A DNA stretch of 64,000 bases from Apoda limacodes (taxonomy: Eukaryota > Arthropoda > Insecta > Lepidoptera > Limacodidae): assembly GCA_946406115.1 (NCBI GenBank), contig OX291557.1, positions 3,008,501 to 3,072,500 of the forward strand. Direction: 5' to 3'. The position numbers and the translations under genes were made by a program. The notes under the pieces are model-generated. The model ran no database searches, was not told the DNA's origin, and saw only the letters and a program-made list of their open reading frames with translations. Every line of letters begins with the position of its first letter. The first letter of the stretch is position 1. Of the stretch, positions 1-11,493 are shown piece after piece.

Positions 1-1416
1 GCTTTTGTTTAAATAAATTCATAAATATTTCCTTACAAATAAGTTTAAACTAAAAGTCTGCCAAGAGCGAAGACTTTTTTTCACATAACTTTCGAGTAAC
101 GTTTTATTTAAACGAAAGCTAATTGCACGGCCCGATGCCCTCGGGAGACAATTTAAGATTCGCACACACACACACACATAGCTATCCCTTAGTCTGCTAT
201 CGCAACAATCTCGATTCCTATTTTAAACGTGTGGGAGATAAGTCGTTAGCATATTAACTGCTTTAAACACATTCCATTAAAAATACTATCCAAATGCGTG
301 TCGTACACGCATTACGTTAGGGTTCCGTAGAATCAAACCTTTTGTGGATATCAAAATAACTTGAGCACCTATTTATTGTCGTGATTTACGATAGATTTTT
401 AGTCAGCGGTTAAAAAATCAGAGCGGGCACAATTTTTTAGAGAGCGCACGTTTTTTTCAGAACCATTTTTTTTGATATTTTTTTATTCCTTGGTTTAATA
501 TATTGTCCCCCGTAATATATCTGATATATGATTCCATAACACCTGTATGGCGGTTATAAACATCAAAACAATCTCTGTAAAATTTCATTAGAATCTACAC
601 AAAGAATCGGAAATCGGTGGAATCATAAATGTCACCATAAGAACTGACAGGACGATTTTTAAGAGTTCCATACGGGTCGGTTACGGCACCCAAAAAATAT
701 ATCATCTTTCGTCACAATCTTGTATATGTAAATACTTATTTACGCTTTCTCGCTAACAGTGCTTTTCTTGCAGTCCGTCTATATATTAGAATTTGTACGA
801 AATATTTACGTTTCCGACTGCATTTTTTAAGGCTGCCCCATAGGAAAAATGTGTAGTTTTCCGCTCCTTTATAAAATCGATTCCACTGCCTTGTTTCAAG
901 TCTTAAATACGTAAAAAATAACATATATTTACACACTCTTATAGAATAAAGTTACTGTTTTTATTTTTAGATATGTGTAAAAATATTCTTTAACAAAATG
1001 TACCCAAACCTCTATTTTTTTCATTTTTATTCCATAACTCCCTTTATACTAAAATGTAAAGTAATCATAAAGCTACTAAGTTACTATGACAGATTTTCGA
1101 TAACTTGTATAATATAATTTTAATAAATTTTTGTGTCACAAAAAAATGGACCTTATATTCATCCTTCATTCCCGCCTATCATCGTGCAAAGCGGCTTGCT
1201 TCCATCACAAAGTGCAACTTTTCCATCAAAAATCGCCTTAGCACCTATGACTAAAGGAGACTGAGCGTGCGCCACACGCGACCGCTGTGTTGGTAAATAA
1301 GTCACATTCGCTGAATTAAACACGCAATATCGTTGACGCCCGGGACATCGCGGGAACGCCCACAAAGCAAAATTCTCGTGCCCATGGTACCCTGTTAAGT
1401 TGGTCGCCTACTACGG
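1..1416. other. No gene recognised
   Basis: AT-rich DNA with a (CA)n run near 165-178 and weak traces of 'ggttccgt'-type repeats at about 320-350 and 640-700. A 68-codon minus-strand open frame at 1159-1365 is more GC-rich than its surroundings but matches nothing I recognise. Confidence 0.6.
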
Positions 1417-1613
1417 CGCTATAATGCTTAATTATGCTATACGCCAATCCGCAAGACTGTTATGTTTTTTAAGACTTATGATAGTTAAGAAACTATAAAC
1501 TTCTGAGATAGTTTCACTACTTTCTGAATTCCTAGGGTGAAAATCTGGCATGGTTTCATATCAATTTTCACAACTTTGAATATTGGCGTATAGCGTAATT
1601 AAGCATTATAGCG
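1417..1613. mobile_element. Short inverted-repeat element (MITE-like, 197 bp)
   Basis: Terminal inverted repeats of 32 bp, 1417-1448 and 1582-1613, match at 31 of 32 positions (core 'cgctataatgcttaatta'). The 133-bp interior has no coding potential. The shape fits a non-autonomous DNA transposon. No clear target duplication was found, so the superfamily is unassigned. Confidence 0.7.
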
Positions 1614-2708
1614 ATAATAAGGTACTCATTAAGTTGTAAAGCCTAGTAAGCTATGATAGTTTTCCTTTTAATTTCGTTATATATGCTGCTCCCATGATTT
1701 CTACCATCCAATCCTAGAAGTCCCACATTAAGCTAAAGCATTAAGTATAAGCATTAAGTATAAGTTGAACAGGTGTTTTCTTCTTCAAGCTGTGTCCTAA
1801 GCTCTGGCCCCTATCGGTACTGAGACAGACCTCCATTGTCGGTGCGCTGTATTTTCAACCTCAATTCAAACGCGTTCGACCATTAAATTGTAGAATAATG
1901 TGTCTAATTAGAAACGTATGTAGACTCTCGGTAGAACATTCGCTTCGCACTCAGCGTTATCCGATTTTACGACAGCCCCTTAATAGAAGCGGCAGGCGTA
2001 TGTGCAAGCAAAGCTAATTTTGGTGTCTTGTTGCAGGACTTTTACTTTTATGACTTTATTCTTAAGATTTATTGTGATTGCAGCTAATTTTATGTGGCGG
2101 TGTTTTTGATTAAATGTCCTGTAGTTCTATGGGAATTGTTTTATTTCCGACAATGTACTGGTTTTTCAATTGTGTTGTAGAATAATACATGTAAATTTTA
2201 ATTCATTGACTAATGCATTTAAAGTACATACATACACGTTATAAGTAAATGATTTTAGGCTTTTGCGACTTGTACACATTTTAAAGAAATATATATAATG
2301 AGTCGAAATCGCATAAACATTATAATATAAATAAATACCTTTTTTGTTCTTTATCGTTTCGACTGACTGTGTACAGCGAACGTTACAATCATTACATGTA
2401 TTTTTTTAATACACAAGAGGTTTAAGTGTTTCTTTCAAATCATAACATTGGACATTGAAATTATTTATATTTTGCAGATAGGTCACTTTACATACCGCTT
2501 AATCTAGTCTTCATTGCATTAGACTTCCTGGATTCTTTATAAATAGGTACTAAATAGTACTACCTACAGGTTATAGGTACCTACAGGTCAGTGATTATAT
2601 AGTGAATTATTGTCAGCCACATTGCTATACTAAATCACTCACGGCTCAAACATTTACAGCTCATTGTGTTTTGCAAACTTTATTGCTTCCTTATATGCCC
2701 TAATAGGT
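1614..2708. other. No gene recognised
   Basis: AT-rich sequence with no supported feature other than short 'aagcattaagtat' duplications near 1737-1762. Confidence 0.6.
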
Positions 2709-3155
2709 CTGCTATCATAAGTAGGTATTATCGTATCATAAGAAGTTGTTATCGTATTAGTAGGTATTATTGTATAAGTAGGTATTATCTTATCATAAGT
2801 AGTTATTTTCGTATCATAAGTAGGTATTATCGTATAAGTAGGTGTTATCGTATAAGTAGGTATTATCGTATAAGTAGGTATTATCTTATCATAAGTAGTT
2901 ATTTTCGTATCATATGTAGGTATTATCGTATAAGTAGATATTATCGTATAAGTAGGTGTTATCATATAAGTAGGTATTATCGTAAAAGTGGGTATTATCT
3001 TATCATAAGTAGTTATTTTCGTATCATAAGTAGGTATTATCGTATAAGTAGATATTATCGTATAAGTAGGTGTTATCATATAAGTAGGTATTATCGTATA
3101 AGTAGGTATTATCGAATATGTAGGTATTATAGTATCGTAAGAAGGTATTATCGTT
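2709..3155. repeat. 18-bp minisatellite with higher-order structure
   Basis: About 24 imperfect copies of an 18-bp unit close to 'taagtaggtattatcgta'. A longer variant block starting 'cttatcataagtagttat' recurs at 2789, 2885 and 2999, spaced 96 and 114 bp apart; the spacings differ by exactly one basic unit. Because 18 is a multiple of three and the unit lacks stops in two frames, the array is open on both strands (repeating I-S-R-Y-Y-R on + and I-I-P-T-Y-T on -). No start context or splice structure suggests a real protein. Confidence 0.9.
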
Positions 3156-3424
3156 TGCTACAGAGTGGTCGTCTCTTGATAGAAACAGTTATAAGTTTTG
3201 GATTTTGCTTACCATTTGTCATCTGGTAGTTTATCAAGGTGTTTCTTCCTTGGCAGCTTTCTCTACTTTTCTGTCCTTCTTCTACCTTCATGTTACATAC
3301 CTACTCGTTAATACCTAGGTAGGTATATAAATTAGTAGGATAAATATTCCTATAATTTTGGACCTAAGATAAGAAATCAAATCAATTATTGCCTAGGCAT
3401 ATAAAAGATGTTTTTTTTTTAATT

Positions 3425-3690
3425 TTATAAATATAAAAGTTGTTGCGTTAGTTTATTCGTTTGTTTATTACCCAATCACGCCGCAAAGGAGAATCCAATT
3501 GTCAATTTTGGCACAGAAATATTTAATGAGACAGACGAACATAGGCTACTTTTTCAAAAGTTTCCGCGGGAATAACTTTGACCGAATTCCACTTGAACGA
3601 ACTATAGCTTACTTAAGGCAGCAAACTTCTTTAGTATAATCCAGTAGTTGCTGTAGGAATCTTATGTAAGTTGACGGTAAACAATACAAC
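3425..3690 (+). mobile_element. Helitron-like repeat fragment
   Basis: Contains the segment order seen in the better copy at 40005-40318: a 'gtttgttac..caatcacg' head, 'aggctactttt', 'ccgcgggaataactttgaccg' and 'aattccacttgaacgaacta'. Both ends are degraded. Assignment to Helitron-type non-autonomous elements rests on family resemblance to common lepidopteran repeats. Confidence 0.5.
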
Positions 3691-4160
3691 TGGTTACAAC
3701 TGGTTAACTCGTATTTAGACAGTTTTTCACACCTTAGCTTAGCATGCTTCTTTCAGCCATAATTTATTGTTTTTTCTCCAACTTTACTTCCAAAGATGAT
3801 TGTTTTTGTTTTTTATTTTCGCACACTTTTCATATTATTATACCTCAATAAGTTATTATTGTTGTTTTTTTATTATTTTTATTGTCTTTTAAAGAATCTG
3901 TACCTCAACAATAACCATTTTTTTGAGAACGCTTAAAGGTAGGCTTAGGTACCTTTGTAGTTGATAGTCTGGACGTTCGCGTTGTTTGGAGTTAGGAGTT
4001 GGGTTCTGACTGAAAATCAGCGCCGTATTCTTCTCAAATATTCTAGTCAAGGAACCATTTGGTGATATAAATTTGTAACAATTTCTGATTGTTAATAATG
4101 TTTATTTTGTTTTTTATCTTCTTTGAGTATGTTTTAGTGTAAATGAATGAAATGTACTTC

Positions 4161-4186
<26 letters not shown>
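4161..4186. repeat. (TG)n microsatellite
   Basis: Thirteen uninterrupted TG dinucleotides. Confidence 0.95.
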
Positions 4187-4191
<5 letters not shown>

Positions 4192-4682
4192 TTTGTAGTC
4201 AAGTACCTACCAACACTAAACTTTTTTTGTCTTCTTTAAATAACTTAAAATTTATTGATGGCATACGTATTGAGTGAGTCACTCATCTGATCAATCCCTT
4301 TAACACAGCCTACATAATTATATGAAATCAATGTATAGACTGTGCCTATTGGGTATCCGGTTGTCCTTGAATCTTCAAGTCAATTAAAAAAGTTCAATTA
4401 TTTATATAAAGTAAAAATTATATTGAAATTCACACAGTTTAATTTAGCCTATTATTGTATTGCATGCTGTGAAACGCCAACAAAGTTACACCAAATTATT
4501 ACTTTTTATCAATGAAATAGGTACTTATATAGCAAATTATTGTTAGCGTGTTTTTGCAACGTAAAAAATAAGAGATCCTTTTCTACTTAAACACATTTCT
4601 GCTGGAGGCTTTTTATACAGTCTATTTTATCCTCAAACAAAGCAATTTTACTCGTCCGACTGATATTTTAGTATTTTATTCA

Positions 4683-4945
4683 ATACTAGCATTTGCCAAC
4701 GGCTCCTCCCGCTCGATTATTTAGTTTTTTATAGCTGTAAGTTAGTCCAGGTGGAATTCAGTTAATTGCTATTTCTTAACTTTTGAAGTTTCCGTAACAA
4801 AAAGTACCCTATGTCCTTTTTCGTCAGTTCAACTATTTCTGAGCCAAAATTCCGTTCAATTGGCTGCTCCGTTGCGACGTGAAAGAAGGAAAGACAAACA
4901 AATAAAATCACCATCGTATTTATACGTATAATAGATATAGGTAAG
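4683..4945 (-). mobile_element. Helitron-like repeat fragment, inverted
   Basis: Read on the minus strand it carries the family's internal 'ggacatagggtactttttg', 'gaattccacctgga' and 3' terminal 'ggcaaatgctagta' segments. It lies directly upstream of a LINE 3' end starting at 4969. Confidence 0.5.
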
Positions 4946-4968
4946 TATGGACTACAAGTACAAGTTAT

Positions 4969-5437
4969 GTTGGTGCATGATACACGTCTACACAAAATAA
5001 GTAACTCTTTTATGGGGCAATGTATACACTTTTACAACAAAGTTCCCAATAAAATTCAAAATCTATCAATAAGTAAATTTAAATCTTTTATCAAGCAGGT
5101 ACTCTGTAAAAAGGCATACTGCAATATTTCAGACTATGTAAATGATAAAAATCCTTGGGACTGATGATGCTAAATTACAGGATGCATAGGTATCATAAAA
5201 TTGTACGACTAAATTTCTTTTATTTAAAACATTAATTGTATTTTAGTTTATTTAAGTGTTTTTAAAAGAGTAACTATCGAGTTTCTTGCCGGATTCTTCT
5301 CGGTAGAAATCAACAACATTGTGAACCGGCGGGAAGGTGGGAGGGTTCAAAAAATAATATTTTATAACTTTGACGATTCAAAAGTGATTGTAAAATCCTT
5401 ATTTGAATAAACCATTTTGACTTTGACTTTGACGTTA
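4969..5437 (+). mobile_element. 5'-truncated LINE (Jockey/CR1-like), young copy 1
   Basis: Homology with the copies at 35656-36546 and 41035-41640 begins abruptly at 'ttggtgcatgat' (4969), typical of 5' truncation by target-primed reverse transcription. It encodes only the last ~64 residues of ORF2 (ISNSFMGQCIHFYNKVPN to VNDKNPWD, stop at 5162), then a 3' UTR with 'gtttcttgccggattcttct' and ends in 'tttgactttgactttgac', the tandem tail expected of this LINE type. Confidence 0.85.
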
Positions 5438-7499
5438 AGTACTAACGCTTTTTTCATTATTTACATACCAGCTTCCACTTTTGGCCAAATTATTTCGTAA
5501 AATTATATGGTTGGAACTCAAGTTGTAAAAGACCTTAAAGCTCGGGACTAACGGGAGTTCGTCAAAACTCCACATCCATTATTTCGTTCCGGAACGTCTG
5601 TAACACTAGGACAGTGTCAGGAAAAAGTGGACTCGGGACAAAACTAAATAGTCCAATCATGAATCAGCTCAAAAGTTACACAGCTGCAGCTGCTACAAAC
5701 AACAGTTTTCACATATCTCCACACAATTTCATCTCAAATTCACTGTGTATGCACAAATTAAATTAATATTCTGTTCGTGAATAGAAAATTTTGTGTTGTA
5801 TTTTCTTCTATTGCTCTTGTACATACCTACACCTCATTTTTTTTCTATGTCTATTCTGTTGTAATGTAATAAGTTAAATAAAATAATATAAATTCTAATT
5901 AATCTAAATAATACAAATAAAAAAACTTAAACAACATGATTAAAAACTAAATTAAAACTATTTAATCTAATTCATTATTATTCAAGAACTTGTGGTAGGT
6001 AAGATGCCAAGAACGCTGGCTGCATTTATGAGCTAAATTGCGATACCAATTGATTCTTTAATACTATTTATATCTTACAAACTAAGTATAAACGTATATC
6101 TATTTAAGTTCAGCACAAGTAAGTAATAGTATTTGACCAAATCTAAACAATCTATCTGAATTTCAGTCACACCTTTTTCTTAACGTAAATCTGCAATATT
6201 TATAGGCACCTCATGCATTAAAAATAATGAGCAGTAAATTAGTGATGTAAAACTCGCGAGCAAAGTGTCGCCCTGGGCAGAAACCTAGGCGCACTACTCT
6301 CGAGCGCAGTTTCAAGCCGCCCCGCTAACTCATGCAATCATATCATCTCGGGTACCAATCACCGACTCGTTTTGTTTGCTGTGCACTGGCGCCCCAGGCG
6401 CTTCGGTACGGCCAAATTATCAGTCAGCTTATGGTGTACTTACATTTTAGTAACTACAGGCAGTTACTTTTTATTTTTCAATACGGCATTGTATTAGGAC
6501 CTTTATTCTTATATAGATACGAATAACATTCATTTTCGTTTATTTATTCATAACCCTCTAAAATCAAAAGGTTTTAAAATTAATACTGTTGACTTACCGT
6601 ATTTACTTAACTTAACAGTATTTAGTAGTAACATTAAAATTAGTAACTAAAATAGAAAATACTATCAGCTACACCAATGAATCAGAGGGTAAACCCTCAA
6701 CTACGATAAACGTTGTCAAACCGGGATGATATACTTTTAATTCCATGCAAATAAAGTTCAGTAATCGATTAATAATTGTGGATTTTGTAATTTCAAAAAA
6801 CAATTCGGTTTATAAACAGATTATACGTATAGTTACGTAAACGGTTACTGAAAGCAAAGTTGCAAACGCAAACACGTTGTTCTCGACTAAACGAAGTTTT
6901 ATTAAATTTTATATGCATTTGTGTTTGTGCCCATCGGCATCAGCACAGATCTGTTAGGCGCGGCTTAGCGCGTTCAAGCCGCAGCGCATCGCCCCGGGCG
7001 GCCGAGAATAGGGGCGCAGGTCGGTAACAACACTATACTTTTTTGTTGTTTCTATTGTTAGATGTGGTTTTAGTTAAATTAATTTAAGTAAGTAGGTAAG
7101 GATGAGAAGTTTTAATGCAATATTTTTTTTTCTGTCGTAAAAAAATTTAAAACTATGATAAAAAATAAAACTCTAAAAAACTCGACCTTACCGCTTCGTC
7201 ACAACCATATGAATCCATTACCTCTATATGGATTCTAATGAAATTTAATAGAAAGTTGTCTTTTGTAAACCACCAGATTGTGTTGGAAAAACTAAGGATT
7301 ATTTTATAGGTGTAGCCTTCCATACATTGAACTGTAAAACTGATACAAGAGATGGAATTTTATTCTGCGAGTTCTCCACCGTGTTTCTCAGTATTATTTT
7401 TGTCTAATATGTATATTTTTAAAGTTATTAGCTTCCAAAGATGTAAATTTGAATAGGTCCATCCAGAGCTCTTTTAAATCATTAAAGTTATAATTATTG
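5438..7499. other. No gene recognised; two GC-rich islands
   Basis: Mostly AT-rich. Islands at about 6245-6415 and 6935-7025 ('gcccaggcgcttcggtac', 'cgccccgggcggcc') stand out but hold no recognised exon. Confidence 0.5.
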
Positions 7500-7571
7500 G
7501 CTTACTTACATACACACATTGTGGCTTACTTACATACACACATTGTGGCTTACTTACATACACACATTGTG
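7500..7571. repeat. 24-bp tandem repeat, three perfect copies
   Basis: Three identical 24-bp units (start 'gcttacttacatacacacat') at 7500, 7524 and 7548, lying about 80 bp upstream of the RTE LINE. Confidence 0.95.
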
Positions 7572-7649
7572 TTTTCTACTGATAAGAACTGGCAAGAAAA
7601 TAAATAGTTACCGTTAAAAAAAAACAAGATTCTATTAATTTGTCTTAAT

Positions 7650-9487
7650 TTTTGTATTTATATTTATTATTACGGCTTAATAGACAGATCTCAAAATCAC
7701 AGGCACGCGACAAACGCCACTTTAATACTTTGCATATTGAAGAGGCAGTAGAACGGAACAAAGTGTGCGCGAGATATCTGGCTATTGGGCGAAGCCGTCT
7801 GGCAAGGCTGAAGACGGAGGACGGCAGCATTGTTTCGTCGGGACCAGAGGTCTTGGAGGAGATCAAGAAATTCTATGGACAGTTATACACGTCGACATCG
7901 AAACCAGTTGGCAGTCCAGCTGAAGACCCTAGAGCTAGACTGACTCGACACTATACCGAGGACATCCCAGACGTCAGCTTGTACGAGATTAGTATGGCTC
8001 TTAAACAGCTTAAGAACAATAAGGCACCGGGTGATGATGGAGTTAGTTACGACTGAGCTTCTGAAAGCGGGTGGAAAACCGGTACTAAAAGTCCTTCAGA
8101 AGCTCTTTAACACCGTCATACTCGAAGGTACTTCGCCACAAGCATGGCGCAGGGGCGCGGTGGTGCTTTCTTCTAAAAAGGTGACAATACCCTTTTTAAG
8201 AATTACAGACCCATCACGCTTCTGAGCCATGTTTATTAGCTGTTTTCAAGAGTAATTACGAACCGTCTCGCTCGCAAGTTCAACGACTTCCAGCCTCCCG
8301 AACAAGCCGGTTACCGAAGAGGCTATAGTACCGTAGACCACATACACACGCTACGGCAGATTATACAGAAGTCAGAAGAGCCCCTTTGCTTAGCGTTTGT
8401 GGACTATGATAAAACCTTCGATTCGGTGGAAACATGGGCAGTGCTACAGGCTCTACAGAGATGCCGTATTGATCATCGGTATATCGAGGTGCTAAAATGC
8501 TTGTACGATAACGCCACTATATCAGTCCGTCTCCAGGATCAGAACTCGAAACCGATCCAACTGCAGAGAGGTGTGAGACAGGGAGATGTCATATCTCCGA
8601 AACTGTTCCCAAATGCGTTGGAAGATGTCTTTAAGCTTCTGGACTGGGACAGTTTTGGCATCAATGTTAATAGCGAATACATTACCCACCTTCGGTTTGC
8701 CTACGATATTGTGGCCATGGCAGAATCGATGGAGGACCTTAGCACAATGCTCGAAAGCCTTAGTAGAGCTTCCCAACGAGTGGGCCTTAAGGTGAATATG
8801 GACAAGACGAAAATCATGTCGAATGGCCATGTAGCACCCACTCCAATAACTGTTGGGAACTCTACACTCGAAGTTGTTGACGAATACGTATACCTGGGAC
8901 AGACTGTTCTATTAGATAGGTCCAATTTCGAGAAAGAGGTTAATCGCCGAATCCAACTCGGTTGTGCAGCATTAGGAAAACTGCGTACTACTTTCTCGTC
9001 CCAAATACCCCAGTGCTTGAAGACAGAAGTCTTCAACCAGTGTGTGTTGCCAGTGATGACTTATGGCACTGAGACGTGGCCGCTAACTATGGGCCTTATA
9101 AGAAAGCTCAAGGTCGCTGAGCGGGCGATGGAAAAATATGTGCTCGGAGTTTCCCTACGTGATCGAATCAGGAATGAGGAAATCCGTAGGAGAACTATAG
9201 TCGCCGACATAGCTCACCGAATCGCAAAGCTGAAGTGGCAATGGGCATGGCACATAGCTCGAAGAACCGATGGCCGATGGGGTAAGAAGGTTCTCGAGTG
9301 GCGGCCACGAACCGGAAAGTGCAGCGTGGGACGGCCCCCCGCTAGATGGACAGATCACCTCGTAAAGGTAGCGGGGAGCCGTTGGTTACAGGCGGTACAG
9401 AGTCCGCTAGAGAAAGTTAGGTGAGGCCTATATCCAGCAGTGGACCACAATGGGCTGATTTGTTGATATAAAAATAAAAATAAAAAT
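7650..9487 (+). mobile_element. RTE-clade LINE, 5'-truncated and inactivated
   Basis: This is the reverse-transcriptase half of an RTE-type non-LTR retrotransposon. Three reading-frame blocks follow in order: linker and RT entry (7652-8056, ending NNKAPGDDGV), a second frame (8031-8225, TTELLKAGG...PQAWRRG), and the longest block at 8399-9424. That block shows motif A as DYDKTFDSVE, motif B as RGVRQGDVISPKLF, the catalytic motif as RFAYDIV, and the C-terminal signature TYGTETWPLTMGLIRKLKVA followed by SVGRPPARWTDHL. The 3' end has 'tatccagcagtggacc' and an A-rich tail near 9470-9487. A 4-bp tandem duplication at 8041-8048 shifts frame, and a stop at 8223-8225 interrupts RT. The catalytic aspartate pair has become Tyr-Asp (codons 8702-8707), so this copy could not polymerise even without the frameshifts. 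No endonuclease domain is present. Confidence 0.93.
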
Positions 9488-9642
9488 TATCTACTTAATT
9501 CTCACTAAATTCAATAGATTTTGTATATTCATATTCTCATATAAAATCATTTAGTATACTCTAAAATTGAAATCAGTTCGTAAGCGGATGTTTTTCTGTA
9601 ATGACGGAAACTTCTCTACTGATCTGGAAAAATAATATTTAG

Positions 9643-9753
9643 GCAACTATCCCGAATACAACTATCCCGAATACAACTATCCCAAATACAACTATCCCGA
9701 ATACAACTATCCCGAATAAAACTATCCCGAATACAACTATCCCGAATACAACT
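9643..9753. repeat. 15-bp minisatellite
   Basis: About seven copies of 'caactatcccgaata' with single-base variants. The minus strand is open and reads as a repeating D-S-C-I-R pentapeptide, a consequence of the 15-bp period rather than evidence of a gene. Confidence 0.95.
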
Positions 9754-10039
9754 GTCGTCTAAATCAACTACATTTGTAAACCAGACGTCTTGGTCTTGTA
9801 GCTTATCGCCGCGAATATTCCACGTCAAAAATAATTAAACAACTTTCCAAATTAGTTCCGAATAATAAAACTAAAGTCACCAAAATTTAATGAATTCTAA
9901 CCCTCAAAACCTCGCGGTCCGGTCGTGAAAAACAAATTCGTTAAAGAATTTTCATTTAAAAGTTATGTCAATGCAAAGACTCTGAAGCTTATTAAAAACC
10001 TCTCTTCTAGCTGACACTTTTATTTTAACCCTTACATTA

Positions 10040-10290
10040 AATGGTATTCCCTTGTATTTAATTAGTTCGTACTTTTGATAAACCATTAAGTAATGCAAGT
10101 AATAAACGTACGTTGGACTGCCATATCAAAGATACCGGGTTCAATTCCCCAACCAATATTGTTACAATTTTCAAATTGGTTTTAGTTGTTTCGATTCTAT
10201 TTTGAGTTTTAACACCATCTATCACGTTTGTGACACGTCTGTGACACGTGGATGTTACAAACATTATTCACTCGTCCCCGCAACGCAGTT
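10040..10290 (+). other. Possible tRNA-derived SINE remnant
   Basis: Contains 'gggttcaattcccc' (10138-10151), close to a tRNA T-arm/B-box, with a weak A-box-like stretch about 40 bp upstream. No full cloverleaf can be drawn, so it is not called as a tRNA gene. Confidence 0.3.
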
Positions 10291-10688
10291 GACATTTGTA
10301 ATGTCTGACCACCCCTTTAAAATGTTATGAAACAGGCTACGCATGTCTTATGCCCTTGTCCTATACACAAGTCATACCAAAACCAAAACTTGTAGGTACA
10401 TCATGTCAACTATTAAACGTACCCGATAGGAGATTATAGGGGCGTTTTGTTGACAAGCATTATACGCATTGAATGCGCTCAATGCTGTCTATGCACACTT
10501 TCGATCGTTCTGTTGACAAAAAATGAATGCACTATGTATGACGTCACTTCCGGACCGCATTCAACGCATTGGCTGCACATGCTCGGAAGGTAGAGTAGTG
10601 AATCCGCTGTCAAATAGTGAACGGCCATATTGTTTGTTTACATTTGGTGAACAGAACGATTTCAATGCCTATGCGATTGTCATAGCTT

Positions 10689-10754
10689 GCGGAAATATAA
10701 GGTGCATTCTATTGAGGGCATTGAGCGTCAATAGAACGCACCTTATATTTCCGC
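10689..10754. repeat. Near-perfect 27-bp inverted repeat (hairpin)
   Basis: Arms 10689-10715 and 10728-10754 (start 'gcggaaatataaggtgc') match at 26 of 27 bases around a 12-nt loop. It sits just before the 34-bp minisatellite. Confidence 0.9.
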
Positions 10755-10802
10755 AACATACGAGTCTGAGCCACTTACATCGTCCCAAATCATTGGCTTA
10801 GG

Positions 10803-11006
10803 ACTGATGTGGCATAGGGCAGATCATTGGCATAGAACTGATGCGGCAATGCGCAGGTCATTAGCGTAGAACTGATGTGACATTGGGCAGATAATTGGCG
10901 TAGAACTGATGTGATATTGGGCAGATAATTGGCGTAGAACTGATGTGGCATTGGGCAGATCATTGGCGTAGAACTGATGTGGCAATAGGCAGTTTATTGG
11001 CGTAGG
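10803..11006. repeat. 34-bp minisatellite
   Basis: Six units of 34 bp, each beginning 'actgatgtggcat' and ending 'ttggcgtaga', with a few substitutions per unit. The array runs almost directly into an RTE LINE fragment. Confidence 0.92.
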
Positions 11007-11226
11007 ATTGAAGGCCCGATGATTTGGCCAGGGTAGTCTTAGAGTACAGACCACGGATTGATAAGCGCAGCGTGGGTCACCCTCCAGCCAGGTATACCGA
11101 TGACCTGAAAAAGGTAGCTGGAAGTGGGTGGGTGGAAAAGGCCTTCCGCTTTTTTTCGCGTGTGGTGGCGTTTATTAGGAACGACCTATGGCCAGCAGTG
11201 GACTGCTATAGGCTGATTGACTGGAA
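11005..11226 (+). mobile_element. RTE LINE 3' fragment
   Basis: Encodes the RTE C-terminal signature ARVVLEYRPRIDKRSVGHPPARYTDDL followed by the family 3' end 'ggccagcagtggactgctat'. Sequence differences from the copies at 7650 and 11956 show a different or older subfamily. Confidence 0.85.
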
Positions 11227-11493
11227 ATCTAGCAGAAAAAAGAAGGCGCACATACAATGCGCTTAAAAAGAAAAAAAAATTGCTAATCCGAAGGATATGA
11301 ATTTCTGTGGCTTACTCTCAATTTTTAGTGGATCAACTAAGATAACAAGTAATAATAATCAACTAATATGTATTTGGTTTGAGGCATAACCAACTCATTG
11401 TCAATCCGCTGGACACGCAATAATTCTGCTGTGATACCTAAATGATATTTAGGTACATAATAACCCTATTTTATTAAAGAAACTGCAAAAAGT

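Noticed and set aside
1159..1365. Possible small gene on the minus strand
   Set aside because: Isolated 68-codon frame without recognisable domain or splice context.
2666..3229. Long open frames through the 18-bp minisatellite as protein genes
   Set aside because: The openness follows from a stop-free unit whose length is a multiple of three. Both strands are open and no gene context exists.
8522..9036. Minus-strand frames within the RTE LINE
   Set aside because: Shadows of the + strand reverse transcriptase.
10130..10160. tRNA gene
   Set aside because: Only a T-arm-like 'ggttcaattccc' is present; acceptor, D and anticodon arms cannot be paired.
10523..10801. 92-codon + frame
   Set aside because: It runs through the 27-bp hairpin, so it is probably repeat-derived and not a gene.
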